From Prevotella melaninogenica (GTDB taxonomy: Bacteria > Bacteroidota > Bacteroidia > Bacteroidales > Bacteroidaceae), in contig NZ_CP054010.1 of the NCBI RefSeq assembly GCF_013267595.1, positions 1,178,001-1,242,000 of the forward strand: 64,000 nucleotides of DNA. The letters are read 5' to 3'. Below, piece after piece: positions 38,282 to 48,232 of the stretch. The notes under the pieces were generated by a model. That model was given only the letters and a program-made list of their open reading frames with translations, was not told the DNA's origin and searched no databases. The stretch's first letter is position 1, and every line of letters starts with the position of its first letter. Position numbers and translations under genes: made by a program.

Positions 38282-38995
38282 ATGAAAACAAATAGTAATT
38301 CTTATACAATTATCTATTCTGCCATCCTCGTGCTGATTGTAGCCTTTTTGCTTGCTTTCGTGTTCCAAGCATTGAAGCCAATGCAGGATGCTAATGTACA
38401 GCTTGATCAGCAGAAGCAGATTCTCTTTGCACTCAATCAGAATCGTGATATGAGCAATGAGGAGGCTGTTAAGCTTTGGAAGCAGATTATTGTGGCAGAT
38501 GACATCATCAATGCAGATGGTAAGGTCGTTGAGGCTGGAAAGCAGGGTGGCGTTGATGCCGGCTTTAAGTTGAATAGTAAGGATGCCAAGGAAGGCAAAC
38601 TCGCATTGTTCCGTTGCAAGGTAGATGGTCAGGATAAGTATGTTATCCCTGTTTATGGTAACGGTCTTTGGGGTCCTATCAATGGTTTCATCGCTATCAA
38701 TGGTGATAAGAGAACCGTCTTTGGTGCTTACTTTAACCACGAGAGTGAGACTGCTGGTCTTGGTGCTGAAATCAAAGACAATAAGGCATGGCAGGATTTG
38801 TTCAAGGGTAAGCATCTCTTTAGTGGAAACGATACTCAGAAGATAGCACTTGCTGTTGAAAAGAAGATCGAAGACCCATCTACGCAGGTAGATGCCGTAA
38901 CAGGTGCAACACTTACCAGTAATGGTGTAACAGAGATGTTCCATGCAGACAAGGGTGGACTTCAGCCTTACGTTAAATTCCTGAACAGCAAATAA
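38282..38995 (+). CDS. nqrC: Na+-NQR subunit C
   Basis: The 237-residue subunit has one N-terminal membrane helix (IIYSAILVLIVAFLLAFVFQAL) and a periplasmic FMN-binding domain. The flavin-linkage motif is VDAVTGATLTSNGV (about residues 205-218), with the modified Thr in the TGATLT context. GLGAEIKDNKAWQDLFKGK is also family-typical. Confidence 0.94.
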   Translation: MKTNSNSYTIIYSAILVLIVAFLLAFVFQALKPMQDANVQLDQQKQILFALNQNRDMSNEEAVKLWKQIIVADDIINADGKVVEAGKQGGVDAGFKLNSKDAKEGKLALFRCKVDGQDKYVIPVYGNGLWGPINGFIAINGDKRTVFGAYFNHESETAGLGAEIKDNKAWQDLFKGKHLFSGNDTQKIALAVEKKIEDPSTQVDAVTGATLTSNGVTEMFHADKGGLQPYVKFLNSK

Positions 38996-39022
38996 TATTC
39001 TAATCTTTAGAACAATAAGAAT

Positions 39023-39652
39023 ATGGATTTATTCTCAAAACAAAATAGAGAGGTGTTCAGCAATCCGCTGAATCTGGACAACCCAATTATGGTCCAGGTG
39101 CTCGGTATCTGTTCTGCCCTTGCCGTAACTTCACAGCTGAAGCCGGCGATTGTTATGGGACTTGCCGTTACCATTATCACGGCATTCTCTAATGTTATTA
39201 TTTCACTTATCCGTAACACAATCCCTAACCGTATTCGTATTATCGTACAGTTGGTGGTTGTTGCTGCTCTGGTAACAGTTGTTAGTCAGATTCTCAAGGC
39301 TGTAGCTTACGACGTGAGTGTAGAGCTTTCTGTCTACGTAGGACTTATCATTACCAACTGTATCCTTATGGGACGTCTTGAGGCTTTTGCTATGACCAAC
39401 AAGCCTTGGCCAAGTTTCCTTGATGGTGTCGGCAATGGTTTGGGTTATGCTATGATACTTGTTGTTGTAGGTGCTGTTCGTGAGTTCTTTGGTCGTGGCT
39501 CATTGCTCGGTTTCAAGATTCTCCCACAAAGTCTCTATGATGCAGGTTATATGGACAACGGAATGATGTCAATGCCAGCGATGGCACTCATCCTTCTCGG
39601 TTGTGTTATTTGGGTTCATCGTGCATATTTCTATAAAGAAGACAAGAAGTAA
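39023..39652 (+). CDS. nqrD: Na+-NQR subunit D
   Basis: A 209-residue polytopic subunit with about six helices. Motifs include [51 protein letters not shown] and [18 protein letters not shown]. NqrD and NqrE are related, arranged with opposite topology, and share an iron-sulfur site between them. It ends 2 bp before nqrE. Confidence 0.94.
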   Translation: MDLFSKQNREVFSNPLNLDNPIMVQVLGICSALAVTSQLKPAIVMGLAVTIITAFSNVIISLIRNTIPNRIRIIVQLVVVAALVTVVSQILKAVAYDVSVELSVYVGLIITNCILMGRLEAFAMTNKPWPSFLDGVGNGLGYAMILVVVGAVREFFGRGSLLGFKILPQSLYDAGYMDNGMMSMPAMALILLGCVIWVHRAYFYKEDKK

Positions 39653-39654
39653 TT

Positions 39655-40281
39655 ATGGAACATCTTATTAGTTTATTCTTCCGGTCCATCTTTGTGGACA
39701 ATATGATATTTGCGTTCTTCCTTGGTATGTGTTCATACCTTGCGGTATCTAAGAGCGTAAAGACTTCATTGGGTCTTGGTGTAGCCGTAACATTCGTGTT
39801 GCTCGTTACCACACCAATCAACTATCTTTTGCTGACTAAGGTTCTCGGACCAGACTGTCTTGCAGAGGGTGTTGACCTTACTTATCTTAGTTTCATTCTC
39901 TTTATCGCTGTCATTGCTGGTATCGTACAGATTGTGGAGATGGCTGTTGAGAAGTTCTCACCTTCACTTTACGGTGCGTTGGGTATCTTCCTTCCGCTGA
40001 TTGCCGTTAACTGTGCTATCATGGGTGCTTCACTCTTTATGCAGCAGCGTATCGGTCTTGACCCAGCAAGCACACAGTATATCGGTACTGTATGGGACGC
40101 ACTTGTCTATGGTACAGGTTCTGGTCTTGGCTGGACATTGGCTATCGTGGCAATGGGCGCTATTCGTGAGAAGATGGAATATTCTGATGTACCAAAGCCT
40201 TTGCAGGGTCTTGGTATCACATTTATTACAGTAGGACTGATGGCAATGGCAATGATGTGCTTCTCAGGTCTTAAAATCTAA
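39655..40281 (+). CDS. nqrE: Na+-NQR subunit E
   Basis: A 208-residue polytopic subunit. Typical segments are [27 protein letters not shown] (with the conserved Cys), [21 protein letters not shown] (second conserved Cys) and [24 protein letters not shown]. It starts 2 bp after nqrD and ends 7 bp before nqrF. Confidence 0.95.
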   Translation: MEHLISLFFRSIFVDNMIFAFFLGMCSYLAVSKSVKTSLGLGVAVTFVLLVTTPINYLLLTKVLGPDCLAEGVDLTYLSFILFIAVIAGIVQIVEMAVEKFSPSLYGALGIFLPLIAVNCAIMGASLFMQQRIGLDPASTQYIGTVWDALVYGTGSGLGWTLAIVAMGAIREKMEYSDVPKPLQGLGITFITVGLMAMAMMCFSGLKI

Positions 40282-40288
40282 GTAAACA

Positions 40289-41557
40289 ATGGGACAATTC
40301 ATAACAATAAGTATTGTGGTATTCCTTATCACCATCCTTGTGTTGGTGATTCTCCTGCTTGTGTCTAAGAAGTATCTCAGCCCAAGCGGAAAGGTAAAGA
40401 TAACAATTAACGGTGATAAGGAGATGACCGTTGATCAGGGTAGCTCAGTTCTGTCTACGCTGAATGAGAACGGTGTGTTCCTCCCTTCTGCTTGTGGTGG
40501 TAAGGGTAGCTGTGGCCAGTGTAAGTTGCAGGTAGTAGAAGGTGGCGGTGAGATTCTCGATTCAGAGCGTCCTCACTTTAGCCGTAAGGATGTTAAAGAT
40601 CATTGGCGTCTCGGATGTCAATGTAAGGTGAAGGGTGATATGTCACTCAAGGTTCCTGAGTCTGTCATGGGCGTTAAGGAGTGGGAGTGTACTGTTATCT
40701 CTAACAAGAACGTATCCAGCTTTATCAAAGAGTTCAAGGTTGCCTTGCCTCCTGGTGAGCATATGGACTTCGTTCCTGGTTCTTATGCACAGATTTCTAT
40801 TCCAGCTTACGACTGCATCGACTATGATAAGGACTTCGATAAGAACGATATCGGTGAGGAATACCTCGGTCCTTGGAAGCAGTTTAACCTCCTTTCTTTG
40901 AAGGGAAAGAACCCTGAGCCAACTGTTCGTGCTTACTCTATGGCGAACTATCCAGCTGAGGGTGATATCATCACATTGACTGTTCGTATTGCAACACCTC
41001 CATTCCTGCCACGTCCGCAGGTTGGTTTCCAGAACGTACCAACTGGTATTGGTTCTACTTATATCTTCTCTCTTAAGGAGGGTGATAAGGTAATGATGAG
41101 CGGTCCTTACGGCGACTTCCATCCTAACTTCACTTCTGGTAAGGAGATGATTTGGATTGGTGGTGGTGCTGGTATGGCTCCTTTGCGTGCGCAGATTATG
41201 CACATGACAAAGACCCTCCACACTCGCGATCGTGAGATGCACTTCTTCTATGGTGCGCGTTCACTCAGTGAGGCATTCTTCCTTGAGGACTTCTGGGAGC
41301 TTGAGAAGGAATATCCTAACTTCCATTTCCACCTCTCTCTTGACCGTCCAGACCCTAAGGCTGATGAGGCTGGCGTGAAGTATTACACTGGTTTTGCAGT
41401 AAACTGCATCCGTGATGAGTATCTTCAGCAGCACGAGGCACCAGAGGATTGTGAGTACTACCTCTGTGGACCTCCAATGCTCATCAAGACTGTTACAGAC
41501 TATCTTGACAGCATCGGTGTTGATCAGGATGCAATCATGTACGATAACTTTGGATAA
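40289..41557 (+). CDS. nqrF: Na+-NQR subunit F (NADH oxidase)
   Basis: The 422-residue electron-entry subunit has a membrane anchor ([23 protein letters not shown]), a 2Fe-2S ferredoxin domain with Cys ligands in [15 protein letters not shown] and RLGCQCK, an FAD domain ([20 protein letters not shown]) and an NADH-binding domain ([29 protein letters not shown]). It is the last gene of the operon, followed by a terminator. Confidence 0.96.
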   Translation: MGQFITISIVVFLITILVLVILLLVSKKYLSPSGKVKITINGDKEMTVDQGSSVLSTLNENGVFLPSACGGKGSCGQCKLQVVEGGGEILDSERPHFSRKDVKDHWRLGCQCKVKGDMSLKVPESVMGVKEWECTVISNKNVSSFIKEFKVALPPGEHMDFVPGSYAQISIPAYDCIDYDKDFDKNDIGEEYLGPWKQFNLLSLKGKNPEPTVRAYSMANYPAEGDIITLTVRIATPPFLPRPQVGFQNVPTGIGSTYIFSLKEGDKVMMSGPYGDFHPNFTSGKEMIWIGGGAGMAPLRAQIMHMTKTLHTRDREMHFFYGARSLSEAFFLEDFWELEKEYPNFHFHLSLDRPDPKADEAGVKYYTGFAVNCIRDEYLQQHEAPEDCEYYLCGPPMLIKTVTDYLDSIGVDQDAIMYDNFG

Positions 41558-41576
41558 TTCAAAATTCTATTCATAT

Positions 41577-41611
41577 AAAGCGAGGAACCTTATTGGGCTC
41601 CTCGCTTTTTT
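41577..41611 (+). terminator. Terminator after nqrF
   Basis: AAAGCGAGGA pairs with TCCTCGCTTT across ACCTTATTGGGC, followed by T. It lies 20 bp after the nqrF stop and before the convergent DUF4280 gene, which it may also serve. Confidence 0.8.
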
Positions 41612-41684
41612 GTTTTGGACAAGTAAAAGGACTTTTGGAAAGTGAAAGAAACTACATACAGACAAATAATATCTTGTGAACGTG

Positions 41685-42029
41685 TTATTCACTTTCAACA
41701 AAAGAATTACTTCCTGTATCAACGAATGATATTCTTCCTCCTTTAGCACACATACAGAATGACTGCTCCGTCAGCTTTTTCATCCCATTGATACTGTCTT
41801 TCTTTGTTGTTTGCTGCCAGCCTTGTGGCTGGGGAGTACACGGAGGATTCGGGGAACTACATTTGCAAACTCCAAAACTAGGGATATTTACCATCCCTTT
41901 ATTATCACCTTCTGTACCAACAAGAGTATCAGCTATCCTACGGAATGTTTGACTCGTCACAGTTAGGTTGGGTTTCTCTGTGCCAAGGGAACAATACATT
42001 GTTGCTCCGTGAGTTATAATTTTGGACAT
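41685..42029 (-). CDS. PAAR-like DUF4280 protein
   Basis: The 114-residue protein resembles DUF4280, a family of PAAR-like tip proteins associated with VgrG spikes. It has the N-terminal HGATMYCSLG segment, the central SFGVCKCSSPNPPCTPQ motif and a C-terminal SFCMCAKGGRISFVDTGS stretch. Cys and Gly positions fit the small beta-cone fold with bound metal. It is the complete reference for the other, mostly damaged, copies at 53429, 54541, 55576 and 56462. It is the last gene of the downstream VgrG/lipoprotein unit. Confidence 0.75.
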   Translation of the reverse strand: MSKIITHGATMYCSLGTEKPNLTVTSQTFRRIADTLVGTEGDNKGMVNIPSFGVCKCSSPNPPCTPQPQGWQQTTKKDSINGMKKLTEQSFCMCAKGGRISFVDTGSNSFVESE

Positions 42030-42056
42030 AAACTCTGTTTAGTTCATTCAATCTTT

Positions 42057-42740
42057 TTATTCTATGGCTTGCAATATCTCTTTGCTGAGTAGTTCTCCAT
42101 TCTTGGCATTCCATGTATAAGTTATATCACTGCCTTTATCGGTTATGGTAATCGTCCAAAGAACAGAATCTTTTTCAAATTTAGCATTGGGCGCACTTAT
42201 CTTGCTAAAACTTATGCTAATACCTGGCGCATCCCCTTGTTTCACGAACTTCTCCTGACCCTTTCCAGTTTTCCTGTCTATATACCCCTCATGCTCAAGC
42301 CAGCGCAGGATATTTATAGGTTTCAGGCGCAGCTTCTCAAACTTCTTGTCCTCATCGGTTTCTTTTATAAGGTTGCCCTGACTGTCATACTCGCGCCAAA
42401 TGCCAATATCGATAGATGAACAGAAAAGGCGTTTTCCCGACTTCTTGAGAACTCCGTTTTTATGGAATATTCTTACTTCCTTGTAGTAAGTAAAAGGAGG
42501 GATTGTTACCAAAGCATCATAATCCTTATCAAAATACACCTTAACCTGTGTACTATCTCTATCCACATAAATGGCAAAGCTATTGTCTCCATCTTTACCA
42601 TTTACTTCCTTGATTTTGCTTTTATAATATTGTACATCGAATCTTTCTGTTGTCTTCATTGTTGTAGTCTCCTTGTCTTTTTGCGCATTGCTGCAAGTAC
42701 AGTACAACGCAGTTAGTAATATTAGAATGAGATGTTTCAT
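42057..42740 (-). CDS. Secreted lipoprotein, candidate T6SS immunity protein (a-N/alpha-C combination)
   Basis: The 227-residue protein has a lipoprotein signal (LTALYCTCSNAQ). A variable N-terminal module (KSKIKEVNGKDGD...LFCSSID) is followed by a central block nearly identical in four genes (GIWREYDSQGNLIKETDEDK...LRWLEHEGYIDRKTGKG) and a variable C-terminal module (PGISISFSKISAPNAKF...KEILQAIE). The central GIWREYDSQGNLI resembles MORN/YwqK-like strands. It lies 60 bp downstream of a sister lipoprotein and upstream of a DUF4280 gene. Periplasmic protection against a T6SS effector is inferred. Confidence 0.7.
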   Translation of the reverse strand: MKHLILILLTALYCTCSNAQKDKETTTMKTTERFDVQYYKSKIKEVNGKDGDNSFAIYVDRDSTQVKVYFDKDYDALVTIPPFTYYKEVRIFHKNGVLKKSGKRLFCSSIDIGIWREYDSQGNLIKETDEDKKFEKLRLKPINILRWLEHEGYIDRKTGKGQEKFVKQGDAPGISISFSKISAPNAKFEKDSVLWTITITDKGSDITYTWNAKNGELLSKEILQAIE

Positions 42741-42800
42741 ACTTTTATTCTTGTCATTATCTGTTTCTACTTATAGTTCTAAGAATGACGAGACTATGCC

Positions 42801-43478
42801 TTATTCATATAATACCTGTGTTGTCTTTCCCAAGTATTCACCCGTTTCCGCATTGAAACTATGTGTAGTGCGCATTCCATGTTCTGTAATATCGATAGAC
42901 CAACCCGCAGGGATAGTCTTTGACCCTTCAGCACGAGTCGACAGCCAAAAGTAGATGTCAATATTAGGCTCATCGCCCTCTTTCAAGAATTTCTCCTGCC
43001 CCTTTCCTGTTTTTCTGTCTATATACCCCTCATGCTCGAGCCAGCGCAGGATATTTATAGGTTTCAGGCGCAGCTTCTCAAACTTCTTGTCCTCATCGGT
43101 TTCTTTTATAAGGTTACCCTGATTGTCATACTCGCGCCAAATACCAATTTTGACACTTGAATGGCAAAGGAATTTCCCTTTGGATTTAATAATACAATTC
43201 TTATAATAGTTCCTAACTATCATCTCATAAGTAAATGGCTTGATTTCTTGTAAGACAAATCCATCATCGTTAAATGACACATAGGTCTCAGTACCATTCC
43301 TCTCTACATATTGAGCAGATGTAGCACCTTCATAGCTATTTTTCTCTTTGATTATATTTTTATAATATTGTACATCGAATTTTTCTGTAATCTCCATTGT
43401 TGTTGTCTCCTTGTCTTTTTGCGCATTGCAGCAAGTACAACACAGCGCAGTTAATAATATTAGAATGAGAAGTTTCAT
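42801..43478 (-). CDS. Secreted lipoprotein, candidate immunity to the VgrG-metallopeptidase (b-N/beta-C)
   Basis: I start at 43478 (MKLLILILLTALCC), 5 bp after the vgrG2 stop, giving 225 residues; a longer frame would overlap vgrG2. The signal ends in CCTCCNAQ. The N-terminal module (KNIIKEKNSYEGATSAQYV...LCHSSVK) differs from that of the next gene, the central block is shared, and the C-terminal module reads PNIDIYFWLSTRAEGSK...TTQVLYE. Being directly downstream of the fused metallopeptidase effector, it is the best immunity candidate. Confidence 0.7.
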   Translation of the reverse strand: MKLLILILLTALCCTCCNAQKDKETTTMEITEKFDVQYYKNIIKEKNSYEGATSAQYVERNGTETYVSFNDDGFVLQEIKPFTYEMIVRNYYKNCIIKSKGKFLCHSSVKIGIWREYDNQGNLIKETDEDKKFEKLRLKPINILRWLEHEGYIDRKTGKGQEKFLKEGDEPNIDIYFWLSTRAEGSKTIPAGWSIDITEHGMRTTHSFNAETGEYLGKTTQVLYE

Positions 43479-43483
43479 ACCTT

Positions 43484-46400
43484 TTATACGATTTTGTTGT
43501 TTAACATTCCCCATTGCCAATAGAACAAACTCATACGTTTAATTGGATTCGGGGTAAGATGGCTGTAATCCATAATATTATCGGTTGTGTGATATTTGTA
43601 GGCGAATGGTACACCATGATAGTCAAACGAATGAGGCAAACCCATTGCGTGTAGCATCTCGTGGGGTACTGTGGCGGAGTTATACTCATCAAAGAATACT
43701 CCATACGTGGAGTTTGGGTAGGCATATCCATTAGTACTTTCGCTCTTATCCCCGAAAAAGAATACGGTATAGTATCCATCAAATTGATTACCGTTTTCTC
43801 TTTTTAAAACTTTCAGCATCTCCTCCTTCATCTTCCCTGCTGTAATGTCGTCATCTTTTATTACGATATGCTTTTGTGGGATATTGTCTTTATAAATTAT
43901 TTTGTCTGTGCAGAATCTTTCCTTAAAGGAGTCTTCTGTACAATTAATATCCACCTCCTTGATACTTCCATCTACATTTACAAGGGCTTGGTGTAGGACA
44001 TTGAGGAACAAAGTTATGGATTCAGGAATTACTATGCCTGTTTTTTCTTTTTGTCCGTCCAACTTTGTTTTCACCTTTACAAATACTACATTTATATCTC
44101 TTTGGTGTTTTTTGCTATTGGGCAGAATAAACAACTTACCCACGATATCTCCATCATCAGTAACTGCAGTGAGCGTTCGCTTTTCTTTCAACTCACCTGT
44201 ACAAGATATTGTGAGAGTAACCTTTCCAGCACGTACGGGGAGAGTCGTATGGCTTAGCTTCAGACCATCCGCCTTGTCAAATTGGAGTTTGATATCCTTT
44301 GGTTTGTTTTCCTCTCCGTCAAGTTCAATCTCGACAACGAGATGAACTTCCGTGTCAGGCATCATTGTCATATGAGGAATATAGTAGGTGAAATCCTCGA
44401 GGGGTGTCACTCCGATTCTTGCCTTTGCTAACTTGAAGCCTATGTTGAAATACTCGAAACTGTTCCTCTTTTTGTCGACCTGCGTAGGTAACACCTCAAA
44501 AGGAGACATGTATGCTGCATTGCCGTCTGTGCATGTGACTTTATTTCCGTCTTTGTCTGTTTCATAGTGGTGTCCTATGGTATCGACAAACTTATAGTCT
44601 CCTTTCGACATATCCTCTTCCTTACCCAGATGGAACCAGTCAAAGCCGTACTCGCCATTATAGTTTTCGGAACGCTTGAAATACACAACACATCGTTTGG
44701 CTTTTTCCTCTACAGCTTTCTGATAAGAGAACGCCTGATTGAACTCGTTCGCGCCCTGCTCACCCCTCATCTCTATTATACCCTGCGAGTTGAAAATAGC
44801 TTTCTCTGCACTATGTATGAATAATCTTTGCTCACCAACTACATTTGTCTCTGGAGCCTCAATCTTTATTTGCTTCTGAGAGTTGAGCAATGCCTTTCCT
44901 GCCTGTGTGTGGAAGAAGTCTGCAACAAGCTGCTGCATGAACGGTGTGTTTACCAATATCTTCTGCATCACATTGGTCAGCAACATATTACCAATGTTCG
45001 TTGTTTGTGAGTTCCCAACATTAACTTGTAGGTCGTGACCTACCATAAAGGACATATCATTGCCAGCATGGAGCTGTATGTTCTTAGGGGCATTAATCAA
45101 GATGTTTCTATTTCCATCCAAATGAATGGAACTACCGCCTGCATCTTTTATTTCAAGTGACTTATTATCATCATTCAGGATAACAGAAATACCACTACGT
45201 GTCTTAAGACTTTTAATACTATTATTTGACCCTCCACCGTTACCAGTTGTTCCGTTAAACAGGCTACCCATAACATAAGGACGTGCAGGGTCGCCATGGC
45301 GGAAACCGAGGAGGACTTGGTCGCCTACTTCTGGGATAAACACAAAACCACGGTTCCTCCTTACGTCACTACTGCTACCGCCATCCGGTGTCATCACACG
45401 CACCCAGCCTGTCTGCATACCCTCTGTTTGCCAGTTCATACGTACACGCACACGGCCCTTACCCTCTGGGTCAGCATTGCTAAGCACCGTTGCCATCTGT
45501 GTCTCTGCTAATGGCATTCGCACCTTTGGACTTGGCAGTGCCTTTATTGTTGCAGGGATAGCTTTGAAGCGGTTTTTGTAGTAGCTGCCTTGGCTTACCT
45601 CATGGGTTATCTCGATAATGATAAAGTTACCCAAGCTCTCTTCTGATAGGTCTCCTACACGTTCCAGGAATGAGCTGTAGAGACTTATAACGGAACCGAC
45701 ACGCAGGGTCGGCACCTGACTCTCAGCTGTGATATAATGTGTCTCAGCCGTCTCAGCCGCCTGCTTACGCCCCATGTAATTAATAAGTTCCGTCTCATTG
45801 CTTATACGTGGCAGCGCATGTTGGCGTGCAGGTTTTGAGAACATACCTAATGATGCACGGAAAGCATCACCCGCAAGTTTGTCATGACCATATGCCAAGT
45901 TTGGCGTCATACGTTGCATTTCACGGTCAGCACCAGAGTGATAAGAGAACACCTGCTCAGAGCGTGCGAGGGTCTGTAAACCAATGTCAAGTGAAGATAG
46001 TGTTGTTCCATATTCTAATCTTATAGGATCAGCCAATTTCCTTGGTTTACCAAAGATGAGTTTAGTTCCATCGAAATACATCCACTCCTGATACTGATGA
46101 GCAAGACGACGGATAAAGTCGAAGTCAGACTCTTCATACTGGCAGATAAAGTCTTTGGTTTCCTTGAATTCAGGATTCAACTCTAATTGCACCTTAGCTT
46201 GTTCACACAGCTTTTTCACTACATCCCCAATGGTTCTATCATTCCATGAGAAGCAGCTATGTGCCGTTTCCATTCTGTAAGTAGCGGAGTAGCCAGAAAC
46301 GATGATACATCCAAAGTCACTTCCTTCTCTGTGTAATTGTACATTTGTCACCACACCTACGAAGATAGGAGTATTTGCAGCCTTTACAACGATGCTTTCA

Positions 46401-46582
46401 CCCAGCCACTTTTTACTGTTCTCGCTGATGTTATGTACATATCTATTGCCACCAGATTCAAGTTCAACAGACATTTGAAATCGGTGGTGTTTACCTATAT
46501 TTTGTTCGATTTGTAGAGAAATAAAAGAAGAAAGAGACTTCTTTCCTACGCTGATAGTGATGGGGTTGAAAGGAATTGACAT
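43484..46582 (-). CDS. VgrG spike protein fused to a C-terminal metzincin metallopeptidase (evolved VgrG)
   Basis: The 1,032-residue protein. Residues 1-~600 are a VgrG: a gp27-like base (LSSFISLQIEQNIGKHH...YRMETAHSCFSWNDRTIGDVV), the OB-fold region (RVRMNWQTEGMQTGWVRVMTPDGGSS) and a beta-helix needle (MLLTNVMQKILVNTPF). After about 640 comes an unrelated extension with two beta-rich segments, ending in the zinc motif HEMLHAMGLPH (974-984; HExxHxxGxxH) and a Met-turn (NIMDYS, about 1002-1007), the hallmark of metzincins. It is therefore a cargo VgrG delivering a protease. A lipoprotein follows 5 bp later. The VgrG part is almost identical to vgrG1. Confidence 0.9.
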   Translation of the reverse strand: MSIPFNPITISVGKKSLSSFISLQIEQNIGKHHRFQMSVELESGGNRYVHNISENSKKWLGESIVVKAANTPIFVGVVTNVQLHREGSDFGCIIVSGYSATYRMETAHSCFSWNDRTIGDVVKKLCEQAKVQLELNPEFKETKDFICQYEESDFDFIRRLAHQYQEWMYFDGTKLIFGKPRKLADPIRLEYGTTLSSLDIGLQTLARSEQVFSYHSGADREMQRMTPNLAYGHDKLAGDAFRASLGMFSKPARQHALPRISNETELINYMGRKQAAETAETHYITAESQVPTLRVGSVISLYSSFLERVGDLSEESLGNFIIIEITHEVSQGSYYKNRFKAIPATIKALPSPKVRMPLAETQMATVLSNADPEGKGRVRVRMNWQTEGMQTGWVRVMTPDGGSSSDVRRNRGFVFIPEVGDQVLLGFRHGDPARPYVMGSLFNGTTGNGGGSNNSIKSLKTRSGISVILNDDNKSLEIKDAGGSSIHLDGNRNILINAPKNIQLHAGNDMSFMVGHDLQVNVGNSQTTNIGNMLLTNVMQKILVNTPFMQQLVADFFHTQAGKALLNSQKQIKIEAPETNVVGEQRLFIHSAEKAIFNSQGIIEMRGEQGANEFNQAFSYQKAVEEKAKRCVVYFKRSENYNGEYGFDWFHLGKEEDMSKGDYKFVDTIGHHYETDKDGNKVTCTDGNAAYMSPFEVLPTQVDKKRNSFEYFNIGFKLAKARIGVTPLEDFTYYIPHMTMMPDTEVHLVVEIELDGEENKPKDIKLQFDKADGLKLSHTTLPVRAGKVTLTISCTGELKEKRTLTAVTDDGDIVGKLFILPNSKKHQRDINVVFVKVKTKLDGQKEKTGIVIPESITLFLNVLHQALVNVDGSIKEVDINCTEDSFKERFCTDKIIYKDNIPQKHIVIKDDDITAGKMKEEMLKVLKRENGNQFDGYYTVFFFGDKSESTNGYAYPNSTYGVFFDEYNSATVPHEMLHAMGLPHSFDYHGVPFAYKYHTTDNIMDYSHLTPNPIKRMSLFYWQWGMLNNKIV

Positions 46583-46649
46583 TGGTTGTTTGTTTTGAGA
46601 TAAATTAAAGCCGAATCAGTTATTAGAATCTATACATATTTTTGTTTTA

Positions 46650-46720
46650 TTATCAAGCAGATTGTTTGGCTTTGCAACGCAGGCGTAGTGGGCTACGTCA
46701 AGGTGCAAAGCCAGAAAAAT
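46650..46720 (-). repeat. Hairpin repeat containing CTTGACGTAGCCCACTACG (copy B)
   Basis: On the minus strand: GGCTTTGCACCTTGACGTAG, then CCCACTACGCCTGCGTTGC and AAAGCC, then AATCTGCTTGATA. GGCTTTGCA and TGCAAAGCC form the outer stem. Core and flanks match 8268-8340. Confidence 0.65.
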
Positions 46721-46849
46721 ACATAGATTGAAAATAGAATAACACTATGTCTATCCATTACCATATCTTTCCGTCTTATACAAACAACTTATTCCTATAT
46801 CTATTGATCTTTGCAAACTCTTTTCACGCAACTCAAAACCATCACATGC

Positions 46850-46930
46850 TCTTATGCCTTCTAAAAGTCACCGAATTGACTACAATAGATGCCCTTTGGG
46901 GCTTGTTACTGATGCTCTTTAGAAGTCCTA
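46850..46930 (+). repeat. Dispersed GRYGCCC-type intergenic repeat, copy 5 (degenerate)
   Basis: TGCCTTCTAAAAGTCACCGA, ATTGACTACAATAGATGCCC and TTTGGGGCTTGTTACTGATG keep the module order of the other copies with more changes. Confidence 0.55.
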
Positions 46931-47103
46931 TTAATCATCTTTTCTTGTACGACTTTTTAACTAATTATTTTCTAACGATTGCAAACTTACTTTATATACG
47001 TATTTTTGCCTTTATTTGTAGATGTTTTATTCGAAACTATGTAACGACTTTTCAATAGCATTATCTACGAGTTCGCGAATTTAATAATTGTTCTCGTTCG
47101 ATT

Positions 47104-47652
47104 CTATCTAGAATAATTAAAATTATATTTTATTTTGTCAAGAAGTTGCTCTACTTGCTTTTCAGAATCGGTATTACAATAGAATTTGGTAATTAGTATT
47201 GTTGATCCTGCCCGTACTACGACAAAACTTGGGTTGTTATAGTTATAGTTTTTATATACATCAGCATTTCCAAAAACCCTATCAACTTTGACTACGCCTA
47301 TACCATCCTTAATATTTCTTTGCAGCATCTCAACAATATAGGTATAGTATTTAGTAGCATCAGTTTCATTGTTCAACTCATAGAACTCCAGAGGGATATC
47401 GATCATTACATTATGTAGGTCGTCTTTGACACTTTTCATCATAATGGTAATATTGGCTATTCCTGTCTTGTCAGATATTGCACTCTTATCGACCGCTGCC
47501 TTTGTAAATCCTAAGGTAAGAGCCGCCTGTTCAAACTGCTTTCCAGTAACAGGAGTCAATCGAAGAAATGCACCACCAACATAGGCAAAGTAAGCAAATA
47601 GCCCACCTATAATCAGTAGGGATAATACAACTAATAGTTTTTTCTTTTTCAT
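47104..47652 (-). CDS. Membrane-anchored protein, second candidate immunity protein
   Basis: The 182-residue protein has one N-terminal membrane segment (LLVVLSLLIIGGLFAYFAYVGGAFL) and a soluble domain that would lie in the periplasm (TPVTGKQFEQAALTLGFTK...ILITKFYCNTDSEKQVEQLLDKIKYNF). The family is not recognised. It is the last gene of the vgrG1 unit, 16 bp after another membrane protein gene and downstream of a PAAR-like effector with membrane helices. Position and topology suggest a role in self-protection. Confidence 0.55.
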   Translation of the reverse strand: MKKKKLLVVLSLLIIGGLFAYFAYVGGAFLRLTPVTGKQFEQAALTLGFTKAAVDKSAISDKTGIANITIMMKSVKDDLHNVMIDIPLEFYELNNETDATKYYTYIVEMLQRNIKDGIGVVKVDRVFGNADVYKNYNYNNPSFVVVRAGSTILITKFYCNTDSEKQVEQLLDKIKYNFNYSR

Positions 47653-47668
47653 AAGTTATTACTTTAAT

Positions 47669-48232
47669 TTATATAAGGATAAAAAATATCGTACTTAAAA
47701 GCATTACTACAAGTAATATTTTTGATTTTATTTTTTCGGTGAAAAGACACATCAAAAGAATAAAAATTGATAGGAAAATCCATAAAAAACCATACTCATA
47801 CTTCACATAAGATACTAAGTTCAAGTAATAAACTGAGCTTTTCTCTCGCTGCCCAGAATAAACAAAAGGAGTGTATTTTCCCTGCTTCTCTCTAAAATCA
47901 GGCTCCAAATAGCATTGCAAGGTTTTTGGGTGGGATTCTATTATACTATCAAAAGAACGCTGTGGATAAGGAAAGGACATATAATAGTGAGCCTTAAAGT
48001 GCTTATCAGGAAACTTGTTTGATTCTAAGTGAATTGTGTGGCTTCCTCTATCTTTCGTGATTGTAATCCCATATTCTTTTCCTGTAATGTCCCCCTTTGT
48101 GTATTTTACAGGAATATCAACAAAAATCAACTCTTTATCAGCCTTATAGGTTAGATAAACAAAGCAGCCTATATAACTAAAGAATGCAAATAATTGTAGA
48201 AAAACTATTAGTATCTTATATCTTGTTTTCAT
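47669..48232 (-). CDS. Two-helix membrane protein, candidate immunity protein of the PAAR-like effector
   Basis: I start at the ATG at 48232 (MKTRYKILIVFLQLFAFF), giving 187 residues with a 17 bp overlap of the effector gene; an upstream start at 48292 would overlap more and adds only basic residues. It has an N-terminal helix (ILIVFLQLFAFFSYIGCFVYL), a periplasmic loop of about 100 residues and a C-terminal pair of hydrophobic helices (YGFLWIFLSIFILLMCLF; ILLVVMLLSTIFFILI). Overlap with the effector gene is typical of effector/immunity pairs. The family is not recognised. Confidence 0.6.
   Translation of the reverse strand: MKTRYKILIVFLQLFAFFSYIGCFVYLTYKADKELIFVDIPVKYTKGDITGKEYGITITKDRGSHTIHLESNKFPDKHFKAHYYMSFPYPQRSFDSIIESHPKTLQCYLEPDFREKQGKYTPFVYSGQREKSSVYYLNLVSYVKYEYGFLWIFLSIFILLMCLFTEKIKSKILLVVMLLSTIFFILI

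Larger units (their letters stand above)
46583..47103. other. Intergenic stretch between the two VgrG units
   Basis: It holds a hairpin repeat (46650-46720) and a degenerate GRYGCCC repeat (46850-46930). The first ~35 bp after the vgrG2 start resemble those before vgrG1 (GGTTGTTTGTTTTGAGATAA), so the vgrG duplication reaches slightly into the leader. A plus-strand frame at 46747 has no recognisable features. Confidence 0.5.

Noticed and set aside
46747..47058. 103-codon plus-strand ORF between the VgrG units
   Set aside because: It overlaps a dispersed intergenic repeat, is opposite to the local gene direction and has no recognisable features.
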